Below the pieces are notes generated by a model. The model had not been told where the DNA came from. It searched no databases and worked only from the letters and a program-made list of their open reading frames with translations. A stretch of DNA of 64,000 nt, taken from positions 71,998,432 to 72,062,431 of the forward strand of contig OZ020270.1 in NCBI GenBank assembly GCA_963971225.1, written 5' to 3'. Positions 44,236 through 55,223 of this stretch are shown in pieces (position 1 is the first letter of the stretch; each line of letters opens with the position of its first letter). Both the position numbers and the translations under genes were made by a program. This DNA is from Melieria omissa (lineage: Eukaryota > Arthropoda > Insecta > Diptera > Ulidiidae).

Positions 44236-44541
44236 GGGGTCGTCCATAAATTACGTAACGCAATTTTTAGTATTTTTTGACCCCCACCCTCCCCTGTGTC
44301 ACAAACTGTCACATTGGCTTGAACCCCCCCCCCTCAAAGGTGTAACGTAACGGAGTCTTCAAAAGCATAATAAAAATACTAAAAAAAAATTTTATTTCGA
44401 TCAAGATTATATGAATACGTTTAAAATTTGTTACGTCACATTCTGCTCGACCCCCCTCCCCCCCGGCGTCACAAACTGTCACATCGAGCAAGACCTCCCC
44501 CCCCTCCCCCCAGGAGCGTTACGTAATTTATGGACGACCCC
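44236..44541. mobile_element. PIF/Harbinger-like MITE
   Basis: Ends GGGGTCGTCCATAAATTACG and its exact inverse, with TTA on both sides (44233-44235, 44542-44544). A second inverted pair, TCACAAACTGTCACAT, occurs at 44300 and 44470. A 3-bp TTA duplication with G-rich TIRs fits PIF/Harbinger. Splits the P transposase between the SHTFIQTF and EEVKFVDEKK blocks. Confidence 0.8.
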
Positions 44542-44886
44542 TTATCTAGAGGAAGTGAAATTTGTTGATGAAAAAAAACGATGTTTCTTCCTAGATGGCA
44601 TGAAACTATCCTTAAAATCGGTCCTTCTACTTATAGATGAAATATAAAAAGATAATTCGGACAAGTTTTTTACTATGGCAAAGGCCTTTAACCAGGACAA
44701 GTTGGAGAAAACGTTTGCTGTATTAAAGCAAAAAGGAGGTAATAACTGTAACCCCTCTGAAGCCGAACTAAATAATATCTTAGCCAGGTTATTAGCCTTT
44801 AAAATAATGAAGTTTAGCTCCTCTACCAATTGTGAAGAGAATTCATTTCAAGCGCTTCTTTTAGTGAGGATGTTTTGCAGGCTAAT

Positions 44887-45165
44887 AATTTTAGGTTTGA
44901 TTCGAAAATTATAGAAGCGATATCACGCGTTCCGAGTTCCAAATTTAAGTTTTATTTAGAAATGATAAAACGGTGTTGTTCGTTTCGTGTTGCGATCAAA
45001 AATCACTTGCTTTATTCTTCGGATTGCCTTTTTATACATTTGTTCTTACAGAAATATTGCTTAATAAATAGGGTTTGTTCCCACGAACAACTAAATGTAA
45101 ACAAACAAATTAAATGTAAACAAATTGAATGCAAGCGAACCAAAGGGCGAAGCGTTACAGACGCG
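44887..45165 (-). repeat. Gypsy-2 3' LTR
   Basis: Matches 60469-60742 from GGTTTGATTCGAAAAT to GACGCGT with few differences, for example GTTCCGAG against GTTTCGAG. Contains an AATAAAGC signal on the minus strand near 45012. The env-like frame runs into this LTR. Confidence 0.8.
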
Positions 45166-45482
45166 TTTGTTACGTTGATTACATGCAGGATTTTTTCATA
45201 GTAATCGATGATTTTGACTTCTTCGATTTTTAACGGTATATATCCTTCATTGTTCGTTAGGTCTTGTACATGCATTACTTGTTCAATCGTTGGTTGGGGT
45301 ATGGTGCAGGTAATTAGTATGAAGATGTTGTAGATCGAAACGTTTAAGTCGATTAATTGGGGGTTGCTCTGTACTTCGTTTTCGTTTTGGTATTTTTTCT
45401 TCCTCTTAATATGAGATTTGTGATACTTTAGGCATCTTTTGGTTACGATATGATCGTCATCCATTTTCTCTACTTCGGTCAA
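45166..45482 (-). pseudogene. Env-like fragment of gypsy-2
   Basis: Starts at 45482 with a basic region (KSHIKRKKKYQNEN), then a hydrophobic stretch (IFILITCTIP) usable as a signal peptide or membrane segment, then a segment ending EKILHVINVTN that enters the 3' LTR. Its position after integrase and directly before the LTR is where errantiviruses keep env. Only about 100 residues remain, far below a full envelope protein. Family membership is inferred from position and the hydrophobic start, not from strong motif evidence. Confidence 0.5.
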
Positions 45483-45594
45483 ACGAAATTTGGAATGATT
45501 TTTATCACCACGTATTTCTTTTAGAAGGACGGGTCCCGTCTTTAACTCTACGTCTTCTCTATCTTGATTTAATCTGTTAATAGTTTTTTCTTTA

Positions 45595-46652
45595 TTATCC
45601 GTTCTTTAATTGTCTGGTATTCGTTTTTATCAATATTCCCATTATTAAAGTCATTTGGCCTATCACCTGTCGATGAATGGATCGTATTGTTGTAAAACAT
45701 TATTATTTTATAAATTATCTCTTCCACGGTGTCTGTGTCTTTGTTTGGGTCGTGTTTGAGTAGCCTAATATGTTCGTTTATTGTATCGTGAAAGCGTTCG
45801 ACATCTGCATTAGATGTGTGATTGTGATTAGACGTAAAGTGAATTTCTATGTCTTGTTGTTTTAAAAATTCCGTTAGTGGTAATGCTTTAAACCCGAGTT
45901 CATCGTCTATTATTATTTTATTTACGTGTCCTATTCTACTTAAGTATTCGCATAATGCTCATTAGAATTCTATCCATGATCGGTTGTTGATTTTGATGGC
46001 TTGGGCGAATTTAGAAAATTTATCAATTATTGTTAGAAATAATATTTTGTTCTGACTATAAAAAACGTCCATGTGTACAATTTCGTTTGGCTGATTTGGG
46101 GTTTCTGTTGTATTGAATCTGGCTTTAATGGGTTTTCGGTCATATTTTTCTAAGTTACATATGTCGCAATTGTTTATGTACTGAGTTATTAGTTTTTTTA
46201 GTTTTGGATGGTAAATTTCCTGTTTTAGTTGTGCGAAGTTTTCGTTTATCCCTCTATGGTTATTTCTTTTGTGCTTCCTTTCGATGGTTGTTGCTAATTC
46301 TTGTTCGTCTACGATATCCTTCAGAAGGTATTTACAAAGCATTACTTTAATGTTGCAGTCCTCTGTATAAAAATATTTGTTTATGACTTGTTTTAATGTT
46401 TGCTTTACGTCTATATCTTCGATATAAACTGCGTTAACTTTATCTGGGTTAAAGTGATTTTTAATAATGGTAATTAGGGTTTCTTCGTCGAAAGTTTTTG
46501 CATGGATTGTTTTGCGATTGAAATCAAATATATTGTTATTCTGCATTCTTAGTGCTCCTGATGTAGTTTTCTTTAGTATGAATTGGTTCTTATTAAAATT
46601 TACGGGTCTTTCGGATTCGTTCACAATGTCGTATATATATATGTCATTAGTA
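45595..46652 (-). pseudogene. Gypsy-2 integrase, frameshifted
   Basis: Open from 46652 to 45962: HHCC zinc site (KRNNHRG with NNCDIC), then VHMDVFYSQNK (first Asp) and IIDKFSKFAQAI. After a break at 45962 another frame continues with IIIDDELGFKAL (second Asp) and NADVERFHDT (catalytic Glu), to about 45595. The N-terminus abuts a TTAA MITE (46657-46938), beyond which the RNase H end (NADELSRLDV) is found. Confidence 0.85.
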
Positions 46653-46656
46653 TTAA

Positions 46657-46938
46657 CACATTAAAAGCGGGCCGGGTAAAATTACCCGTTGTGAAAACTG
46701 CTGCTTATAAGCGGGGCGGGTATTTTTACCTTTTGAATGTAGGCACTTTAAAAGCGGGAGACGGTATTTTTACCGGATTGGTTTTCATATAAAACTGAAA
46801 GTATTATTTCATATAATTATTTTAGTTTCATAAATTTCAAGTTTTATTTATTTTGGATCGCGCAATTTTTGCTTGTTTTGCAAGTAATGCCCGCTACGCA
46901 GCATAGTTTCATATACTAGGCTACCCGCTTAAAATGTG
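46657..46938. mobile_element. TTAA-type MITE between RNase H and integrase
   Basis: TTAA at 46653-46656 and 46939-46942; ends CACATTAAAAGCGGG and CCCGCTTAAAATGTG. Contains repeated AAAGCGGG and TTTTACC words. 282 bp. Confidence 0.88.
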
Positions 46939-46942
46939 TTAA

Positions 46943-47845
46943 CGTCGAGACGGGAAAGTTCGTCGGCATTTCCATTTTGTACGCCTTTCTTGTATTTTAT
47001 CTCATAGTCGAACTCTTGTAAGTGGAGTCTTCATCGCACGAGCAACGAATTTGGTTCTTTGATTGAAAAAAGCCATGTTAGTGGCCTACGGTCCGTTTCT
47101 ATTATGAATCTTCTCCCAAACAAGTACGGTCGGAAATGTTGTGTGGCCCAAACTATCGCGAGTAATTCCTTCTCGATCGTACTGTAATTCTTCTCATGGT
47201 CGTTTAATGTACGACTCGCGTAGCAAATGGGGTGGTTGTCTTGCGATAGCACAGCTCCCAATGCGAAATTACTTGCGTCCGTTTGTTGAGTAAAATTCTT
47301 TTTGAAATCAGGATAGACCAGTATTGGTTCATTAATTAGCATGCGTTTCAGGGTTTGAAAGCTATTGATGTATTCTGGGTCGTTGGTGTCTACTAGTGCT
47401 TCTTTTTTCCAGATATTTGATCATAGGTCTGGCTACTTTAGCGTAATCCTTTATAAATTTACGATAAAAGCCGGTGAGTCCAAGAAACTGTTTAATTTGC
47501 TTTTGTGACTTTGGTAAAGGGAAATTTTGAACGCAAAGTATTTTCTTGGGGTTTAGTTTGCTACCTTCCAGAGAATTCAGACAGAATTTTTAAGAATTCA
47601 CTTTTGTCATCAAGGTAAACCAATTAATAGAGTTGATCAGGTCTCCTAAAACGTTATTCATCAGACGTTGGAAATTTGCCAGGGCTGTTTTGAGCCCCCC
47701 GAACGGCATCCGTATGAATTCGTAGTGCCCTCCTCCGACTCGGAATGCTGTTTTATGAATATCGCTCTCCTTAATTTCTATCTGGTGGAAACCTTTTGCC
47801 AGCTCTAATGTGGTAAAGTAATGGCACCTTCCTAATTTTTCCAGG
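46943..47845 (-). pseudogene. pol: Gypsy-2 RT (C-terminal part) and RNase H
   Basis: RNase [17 protein letters not shown] and [13 protein letters not shown] within 47342-47031. Upstream (47845-47391), RT segments: GRCHYFTTLELAKGFHQIEI, then a frame break, a VYLDDK-type active site (degraded here; clear in the tandem copies near 51100), and QIKQFLGLTGFYRKFI. The RT N-terminal part is on the far side of the insertion, at 57892-58010. This copy lacks 18 bp present in copies 2 and 3. Confidence 0.85.
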
Positions 47846-48785
47846 GGGGCTACTCTATAATTCGATTCGAAAAGTGATACTATTCGAAAGTCGAATGCGA
47901 TTCGAAAGCAAAATCGTACTCTCTAACTCTTTCGAATTTATAAATTCGTTGCGAACAATTTTTCATTTGTACTTTTGTTTACAGTAGGCATCACTGCTCA
48001 GAAAATGTCAAATATGTAAACAAAAAATTTTAAATTTAAATACAGAAAAGTGCTTGGCGCAATGCATATGTTGGTTTTATGGATAGAAAATAAGAACCAA
48101 GATGAAAGCAATGAGCGCAGAATCATTAGGGACCATTCCAGCGGTATGGTCCTCAGTGACAAAAGGTGTGAAAAAGTTCGAATCGAATTTTCATGAAATC
48201 TTGTTTGATTCTCTACTTGGTATTGGAGAAGATCTTCTCTGCCACCGGTGTTTTGCATTAACACTAGAATGTTCGGATTACCTATCCGAAATAGGTAATA
48301 GGTACCTCCTCGGAGAAGTAAACCTAAAATTTGTACTCTATTTATTATGCAAGCAGAGCGAGACTCCATGATAGCCTTAAATGATTTGTGCAGATTCTAG
48401 AAAACAGGAAAATATAAAAATATGTGTGTGTGGTGGTGGGTAGGAGTCGCCTATCAAGAGTCGCCTCATTCTCCTTAGCATAGGTACAAATGTACCCCGT
48501 GTATTTGTATACGTTACACAGGTGATAGAGTTGCTGGGAGGTAGAGTAAATACATTTTGATGAAGAGCTTGTAATGTTCAGAAAAGTATATAATTATATT
48601 TGTAATAGGAAACACCAGGGGACCTCATTTAGTAGCGTCCGTCCGTCTGTTCATCCGTCAATTGGCTGGTTCGCACAGTATGACCTGAACGCGAAAAGTC
48701 ATTGAGGTGAAATTCGGTATAGAAACTCCTGGTGCTCAAACTAAGATCTGGTACCCATTTGGGCATGGTTCGCCCACTTTTTACT

Positions 48786-49088
48786 AGGGTTACCATGGAA
48801 AACAGAGTGAACAGCTCAAAAGTTATGCAACACTATACTGCTCATATCGCTATAGAGAATGTTATAGGAGGCGGTAAACCGATCGAAACAAGACGTACCG
48901 TTACTGGCTCAAGCACACAAGGTCGTGTGAGCAAGAAAGTTATTGGCACCTGTAAAATTTGTTACTCTCGCGAAAAATTTAGACGCAAAACACTCCAACC
49001 ATGTTGTTCTTGTGTAGAGCCAGTATGTGCCGTCCATTTTTCGCAGTCCGTGACATGCGAGAAATGCGTCGCCTCACCATGTAAATAA
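48786..49088 (+). pseudogene. piggyBac-like transposase C-terminal Cys-rich end, copy 1
   Basis: The frame reads from about VTMENRVNSS through RRTVTGSSTQGRVSKKVI to GTCKICYSREKF, CCSCVEPVCAVHF, CEKC, stop at 49088. The Cx2C...Cx2C...Cx2H...Cx2C arrangement fits the cysteine-rich domain that binds DNA at the end of piggyBac transposases. The catalytic DDD domain is absent upstream. Open and conserved in all three tandem copies; unit 3 has one residue changed (LHPCCSC for LQPCCSC). Confidence 0.7.
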
Positions 49089-49168
49089 TCATAATCCATA
49101 AAAATAAAAATTTTTTTTGCGCAAACAACCATACACTCGCCGTTTTTCCATTATGTTTACAACTTTAA

Positions 49169-49447
49169 CCCTGGTGTCATAACGTTATTTTTTACCCCTG
49201 AAATCATAACGATACGTCTGGGAGACGTATAAAGATTTACGATCGTAAACCGATATTTAAAGGCACGATATCAGCAAATATTTCACTTACATCAGAAATA
49301 TGTATATTTTTCTGTAAAATAAAAGTCATATTTGCTAATTATATAACTGAGATAACTGACAATTTGAATTTGCTGTGAGAATAATTGTGGAGAGCGCAAA
49401 ACGTAAAAATAGCATACGTCTCGTAGACGTACGTTATGACAGTAGGG
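49169..49447. mobile_element. TTAA-type MITE a, copy 1
   Basis: TTAA at 49165-49168 and 49448-49451; ends CCCTGGTGTCATAACG and CGTTATGACAGTAGGG. ACGTCT/AGACGT words form inner palindromes. The older relative of the host element has the empty TTAA site at 6048-6051. Confidence 0.92.
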
Positions 49448-49635
49448 TTAAGAAAAAATCCCATGGAGGTACATTTGTACCTACGCCGAGCACAATATGT
49501 TTAGCCGTTGAGCCGAACACTCTAGTGTTAAGTTTCTACGCTGGGGAGTCTGCGGTGTGTTAACAGTACTTTTGTTAGTTACTGCAGTCGCGTCATTTTC
49601 GTCCTCGTCAGTGTGCATTGTCATGTCTTTTTTAA

Positions 49636-50255
49636 CACTAGGAGTACCGGGTTTTGCATATACCTACTATCACCACGAGCGGTCAAATGACGGTATTCAG
49701 AGCTTTTAACGAAATCGGTTGAATCTGAAGTTTTTCATTGTAAGCATTAAAACAACATTCATTTATGTTCTTGAATGTAAAAAAGTATAGTTTTGGCAAA
49801 TATTTTAAAAGTAAAGCTACTACTCATGACCATAGTAAATTTCGTCTCGCCGCTTTCTGCTTATGCTTTCAAACACAACACGTAAAATAATGCATTTTTG
49901 TTTTTACATTAAAATTCATGAATATATAAAAGTCGGTTGTGAATTTAATATAAAACAGAAGGCAAGACATAGGTTCTTGTAAAATTTGTACCATCTTTGA
50001 CTTTTTTGTGAATGTTATAATTTTATTTCCATGGCTACGTAGTTAACCGTCATTTGACCGCTCGTGGTGATAGTAGGTAAAATCGATGATATAAAGAGAA
50101 CAGATCGGCGCAGTGATTGCAAAATTTTAGAATATTGAGCTTAGCGCAAAATATTTAAAGTCAAGGAGAACCAGATTCGTAACTTAAACCCTTTTCGAGC
50201 TACGGTTAATCATAAACTGAAAACCGTCAAATGACCGCTCCCGGTAGTTCTAGTG
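49636..50255. mobile_element. TTAA-type MITE b, copy 1
   Basis: TTAA at 49632-49635 and 50256-50259; ends CACTAGGAGTACCGGG and CCCGGTAGTTCTAGTG, with an inner inverted pair CGAGCGGTCAAATGACGG and CCGTCATTTGACCGCTCG. 620 bp. Interrupts the Myb/SANT-like gene. Confidence 0.88.
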
Positions 50256-51742
50256 TTAACGCTGCCACCTTGCAGCTCTACGCCGAACTCTACAGTGCCA
50301 CTCATGCCGTTAACAGCCTCCCCTATGAAGAGCAACTGGACGGACTGCTCCTCTAATGGACTTAGGGTGCAATATCTCGAAGGTGTCCACCTGTATCGGA
50401 AATCTCAGATTTGTTTCGCCGTAGCTTAGCCTTAATATGGTTTTTGCAAGATATATAAAAAACGTATTTTCTTCCATCCAACAACGTCACGCGAAGGGGG
50501 GCCTGCAGCGTTTAACTCATCTGCCAGTCTCTTCCCTAAGTTAGCTGCACAATGTTTTGCAGTGGTTGTCTTTAACTGTCGCTTGGCGAAGTCCCAATGT
50601 TTTTGGAAGAAATCAACCATAATTTCGAATTGCCTTGATTTTGTGTTTTTTGACGAAGATGCCCTATAAATAGCGTTTATTACTCACTCGGAGTCATGAA
50701 GCACCAAGAACATTTTGAAAAACTTACATTTTTATTTATTTGAACCCCAAATCGCTATCGAATGAAATATGCGCAATTCGAATAAATTTGAAAAACGAAT
50801 TCGAGTTGAAAAGTTCGGAAAATTTCAAATCCGAAAAGGGAAAAAATTAAATCCTACTAGTGCTTCTTTTTTCCAGATATTTGATCATAGGTCTGGCTAC
50901 TTTAGCGTAATCCTTTATAAATTTACGATAAAAGCCGGTGAGTCCAAGAAACTGTTTAATTTGCTTTTGTGACTTTGGTAAAGGGAAATTTTGAACGCAA
51001 AGTATTTTGTTGGGGTTTAGTTTGCTACCTTCCAGAGAAACAATATACCCTAAGAATTCAGACAGAATTTTTAAGAATTCTCTTTTGTCATCAAGGTAAA
51101 CCAATTAATAGAGTTGATCAGGTCTCCTAAAACGTTATTCATCAGACGTTGGAAATTTGCCAGGGCTGTTTTGAGCCCCCCGAACGGCATCCGTATGAAT
51201 TCGTAGTGCCCTCCTCCGACTCGGAATGCTGTTTTATGAATATCGCTCTCCTTAATTTCTATCTGGTGGAAACCTTTTGCCAGCTCTAATGTGGTAAAGT
51301 AATGGCACCTTCCTAATTTTTCCAGGGGGGCTACTCTATAATTCGATTCGAAAAGTGATACTATTCGAAAGTCGAATGCGATTCGAAAGCAAAATCGTAC
51401 TCTCTAACTCTTTCGAATTTATAAATTCGTTGCGAACAATTTTTCATTTGTACTTTTGTTTACAGTAGGCATCACTGCTCAGAAAATGTCAAATATGTAA
51501 ACAAAAAATTTTAAATTTAAATACAGAAAAGTGCTTGGCGCAATGCATATGTTGGTTTTATGGATAGAAAATAAGAACCAAGATGAAAGCAATGAGCGCA
51601 GAATCATTAGGGACCATTCCAGCGGTATGGTCCTCAGTGACAAAAGGTGTGAAAAAGTTCGAATCGAATTTTCATGAAATCTTGTTTGATTCTCTACTTG
51701 GTATTGGAGAAGATCTTCTCTGCCACCGGTGTTTTGCATTAA

Positions 51743-53008
51743 CACTAGAATGTTCGGATTACCTATCCGAAATAGGTAATAGGTACCTCCTCGGAGAAGT
51801 AAACCTAAAATTTGTACTCTATTTATTATGCAAGCAGAGCGAGACTCCATGATAGCCTTAAATGATTTGTGCAGATTCTAGAAAACAGGAAAATATAAAA
51901 ATATGTGTGTGTGGTGGTGGGTAGGAGTCGCCTATCAAGAGTCGCCTCATTCTCCTTAGCATAGGTACAAATGTACCCCGTGTATTTGTATACGTTACAC
52001 AGGTGATAGAGTTGCTGGGAGGTAGAGTAAATACATTTTGATGAAGAGCTTGTAATGTTCAGAAAAGTATATAATTATATTTGTAATAGGAAACACCAGG
52101 GGACCTCATTTAGTAGCGTCCGTCCGTCTGTTCATCCGTCAATTGGCTGGTTCGCACAGTATGACCTGAACGCGAAAAGTCATTGAGGTGAAATTCGGTA
52201 TAGAAACTCCTGGTGCTCAAACTAAGATCTGGTACCCATTTGGGCATGGTTCGCCCACTTTTTACTAGGGTTACCATGGAAAACAGAGTGAACAGCTCAA
52301 AAGTTATGCAACACTATACTGCTCATATCGCTATAGAGAATGTTATAGGAGGCGGTAAACCGATCGAAACAAGACGTACCGTTACTGGCTCAAGCACACA
52401 AGGTCGTGTGAGCAAGAAAGTTATTGGCACCTGTAAAATTTGTTACTCTCGCGAAAAATTTAGACGCAAAACACTCCAACCATGTTGTTCTTGTGTAGAG
52501 CCAGTATGTGCCGTCCATTTTTCGCAGTCCGTGACATGCGAGAAATGCGTCGCCTCACCATGTAAATAATCATAATCCATAAAAATAAAAATTTTTTTTG
52601 CGCAAACAAACATACACCCGCCGTTTTTCCATTATGTTTACAACTTTAACCCTGGTGTCATAACGTTATTTTTTACCCCTGAAATCATAACGATACGTCT
52701 GGGAGACGTATAAAGATTTACGATCGTAAACCGATATTTAAAGGCACGATATCAGCAAATATTTCACTTACATCAGAAATATGTATATTTTTCTGTAAAA
52801 TAAAAGTCATATTTGCTAATTATATAACTGAGATAACTGACAATTTGAATTTGCTGTGAGAATAATTGTGGAGAGCGCAAAACGTAAAAATAGCATACGT
52901 CTCGTAGACGTACGTTATGACAGTAGGGTTAAGAAAAAATCCCATGGAGGTACATTTGTACCTACGCCGAGCACAATATGTTTAGCCGTTGAGCCGAACA
53001 CTCTAGTG
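51743..53008 (+). mobile_element. piggyBac-like element, copy 2
   Basis: Same as 48262-49527, shifted by 3,481 bp as part of the tandem triplication; includes the Cys-rich transposase end (52267-52569) and MITE a at 52650-52928. Confidence 0.85.
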
Positions 53009-53116
53009 TTAAGTTTCTACGCTGGGGAGTCTGCGGTGTGTTAACAGTACTTTTGTTAGTTACTGCAGTCGCGTCATTTTCGTCCTCGTCAGTGTGCATT
53101 GTCATGTCTTTTTTAA

Positions 53117-53736
53117 CACTAGGAGTACCGGGTTTTGCATATACCTACTATCACCACGAGCGGTCAAATGACGGTATTCAGAGCTTTTAACGAAATCGGT
53201 TGAATCTGAAGTTTTTCATTGTAAGCATTAAAACAACATTCATTTATGTTCTTGAATGTAAAAAAGTATAGTTTTGGCAAATATTTTAAAAGTAAAGCTA
53301 CTACTCATGACCATAGTAAATTTCGTCTCGCCGCTTTCTGCTTATGCTTTCAAACACAACACGTAAAATAATGCATTTTTGTTTTTACATTAAAATTCAT
53401 GAATATATAAAAGTCGGTTGTGAATTTAATATAAAACAGAAGGCAAGACATAGGTTCTTGTAAAATTTGTACCATCTTTGACTTTTTTGTGAATGTTATA
53501 ATTTTATTTCCATGGCTACGTAGTTAACCGTCATTTGACCGCTCGTGGTGATAGTAGGTAAAATCGATGATATAAAGAGAACAGATCGGCGCAGTGATTG
53601 CAAAATTTTAGAATATTGAGCTTAGTGCAAAATATTTAAAGTCAAGGAGAACCAGATTCGTAACTTAAACCCTTTTCGAGCTACGGTTAATCATAAACTG
53701 AAAACCGTCAAATGACCGCTCCCGGTAGTTCTAGTG
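53117..53736. mobile_element. TTAA-type MITE b, copy 2
   Basis: Tandem copy of 49636-50255, near-identical (one visible change, TTAGTGC for TTAGCGC, near 53625). The Myb/SANT N-terminal segment of this unit is at 53913-54101. Confidence 0.85.
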
Positions 53737-55223
53737 TTAACGCTGCCACCTTGCAGCTCTACGCCGAACTCTACAGTGCCACTCATGCCGTTAACAGCCT
53801 CCCCTATGAAGAGCAACTGGACGGACTGCTCCTCTAATGGACTTAGGGTGCAATATCTCGAAGGTGTCCACCTGTATCGGAAATCTCAGATTTGTTTCGC
53901 CGTAGCTTAGCCTTAATATGGTTTTTGCAAGATATATAAAAAACGTATTTTCTTCCATCCAACAACGTCACGCGAAGGGGGGCCTGCAGCGTTTAACTCA
54001 TCTGCCAGTCTCTTCCCTAAGTTAGCTGCACAATGTTTTGCAGTGGTTGTCTTTAACTGTCGCTTGGCGAAGTCCCAATGTTTTTGGAAGAAATCAACCA
54101 TAATTTCGAATTGCCTTGATTTTGTGTTTTTTGACGAAGATGCCCTATAAATAGCGTTTATTACTCACTCGGAGTCATGAAGCACCAAGAACATTTTGAA
54201 AAACTTACATTTTTATTTATTTGAACCCCAAATCGCTATCGAATGAAATATGCGCAATTCGAATAAATTTGAAAAACGAATTCGAGTTGAAAAGTTCGGA
54301 AAATTTCAAATCCGAAAAGGGAAAAAATTAAATCCTACTAGTGCTTCTTTTTTCCAGATATTTGATCATAGGTCTGGCTACTTTAGCGTAATCCTTTATA
54401 AATTTACGATAAAAGCCGGTGAGTCCAAGAAACTGTTTAATTTGCTTTTGTGACTTTGGTAAAGGGAAATTTTGAACGCAAAGTATTTTGTTGGGGTTTA
54501 GTTTGCTACCTTCCAGAGAAACAATATACCCTAAGAATTCAGACAGAATTTTTAAGAATTCTCTTTTGTCATCAAGGTAAACCAATTAATAGAGTTGATC
54601 AGGTCTCCTAAAACGTTATTCATCAGACGTTGGAAATTTGCCAGGGCTGTTTTGAGCCCCCCGAACGGCATCCGTATGAATTCGTAGTGCCCTCCTCCGA
54701 CTCGGAATGCTGTTTTATGAATATCGCTCTCCTTAATTTCTATCTGGTGGAAACCTTTTGCCAGCTCTAATGTGGTAAAGTAATGGCACCTTCCTAATTT
54801 TTCCAGGGGGGCTACTCTATAATTCGATTCGAAAAGTGATACTATTCGAAAGTCGAATGCGATTCGAAAGCAAAATCGTACTCTCTAACTCTTTCGAATT
54901 TATAAATTCGTTGCGAACAATTTTTCATTTGTACTTTTGTTTACAGTAGGCATCACTGCTCAGAAAATGTCAAATATGTAAACAAAAAATTTTAAATTTA
55001 AATACAGAAAAGTGCTTGGCGCAATGCATATGTTGGTTTTATGGATAGAAAATAAGAACCAAGATGAAAGCAATGAGCGCAGAATCATTAGGGACCATTC
55101 CAGCGGTATGGTCCTCAGTGACAAAAGGTGTGAAAAAGTTCGAATCGAATTTTCATGAAATCTTGTTTGATTCTCTACTTGGTATTGGAGAAGATCTTCT
55201 CTGCCACCGGTGTTTTGCATTAA

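Larger units (their letters stand above)
26393..44886 (+). mobile_element. P element, full-length type, with many nested insertions
   Basis: Begins with a 31-bp terminus, CAAAGAGTTTGCAGTAATAT then AGAACGCGCAT, like the ends of the deletion derivative at 41478-44018. The next ~570 bp matches that derivative's right arm in inverse. The transposase gene follows on the plus strand. The right end is not visible: the sequence stops at gypsy-2 (44887), and I could not find the matching terminus beyond 60742. Insertions: 27334-28612, 28718-29419, 29919-40872, 41478-44018, 44236-44541 and gypsy-2. The left flank is GATATAT (26386-26392). Confidence 0.85.
27161..44886 (+). pseudogene. P-element transposase with THAP domain, split by insertions
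   Basis: Pieces in order: 27161-27331, MATNIKANRN and a THAP start (CCVRNCKKSRRQCESLRLF RFP); 28615-28713, THAP end (LYICENYFSS, then RFLKKDAIPTL); 29424-29914, acidic and basic/coiled-coil part, then the central block PKEYSDEVKYLAQNIFY; 40877-41470, VLLMDEMAIRRE (catalytic Asp region), VLVCDQGFSNRS (second Asp), DFPHLIKSLRNG and TKMCPKL; 44026-44230, TISDISGFTK to FDCMNSGS; 44545-44886, FNQDKLEKTFAVLKQKGGNN, the block holding the late acidic residues. The frame resumes at most junctions once each insertion and one target copy are removed, but several stops and frameshifts exist (for example 29479, 40890s, 41200, 44648). Not functional as it stands. Confidence 0.85.
48262..49527 (+). mobile_element. 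piggyBac-like element, copy 1, with nested MITE
   Basis: TTAA at 48258-48261 and 49528-49531; ends CACTAGAATGTTCGG and CCGAACACTCTAGTG. Encodes the C-terminal end of a piggyBac-like transposase at 48786-49088. The right half matches the older copy ending at 6128. Contains the 279-bp MITE at 49169-49447. 1,266 bp; internally deleted, so non-autonomous. Confidence 0.85.
48050..50620 (-). pseudogene. Myb/SANT-like (zeste-type) DNA-binding protein, copy 1
   Basis: The N-terminal part (50620-50432) reads MVDFFQKHWDFAKRQLKT, then LGKRLADELNAAGPPSRDVV and GWKK, the pattern of Myb/SANT-like domains annotated as regulatory protein zeste in insects. After a break, a middle segment lies at 50355-50260, a 620-bp TTAA MITE follows, then more coding-like sequence, then a piggyBac-like insertion. 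A C-terminal coiled-coil-like piece (REDLLQYQVENQTRF) lies at 48260-48170. Equivalent copies start at 54101 and 57582. All are interrupted, so none should give a full protein. Confidence 0.6.

Noticed and set aside
47998..48371. Overlapping 123- and 89-residue ORFs in each tandem unit as novel genes
   Set aside because: They straddle the piggyBac-like insertion boundary at 48258-48262 and the left end of the Myb/SANT element; the minus-strand part is the latter's C-terminal remnant.
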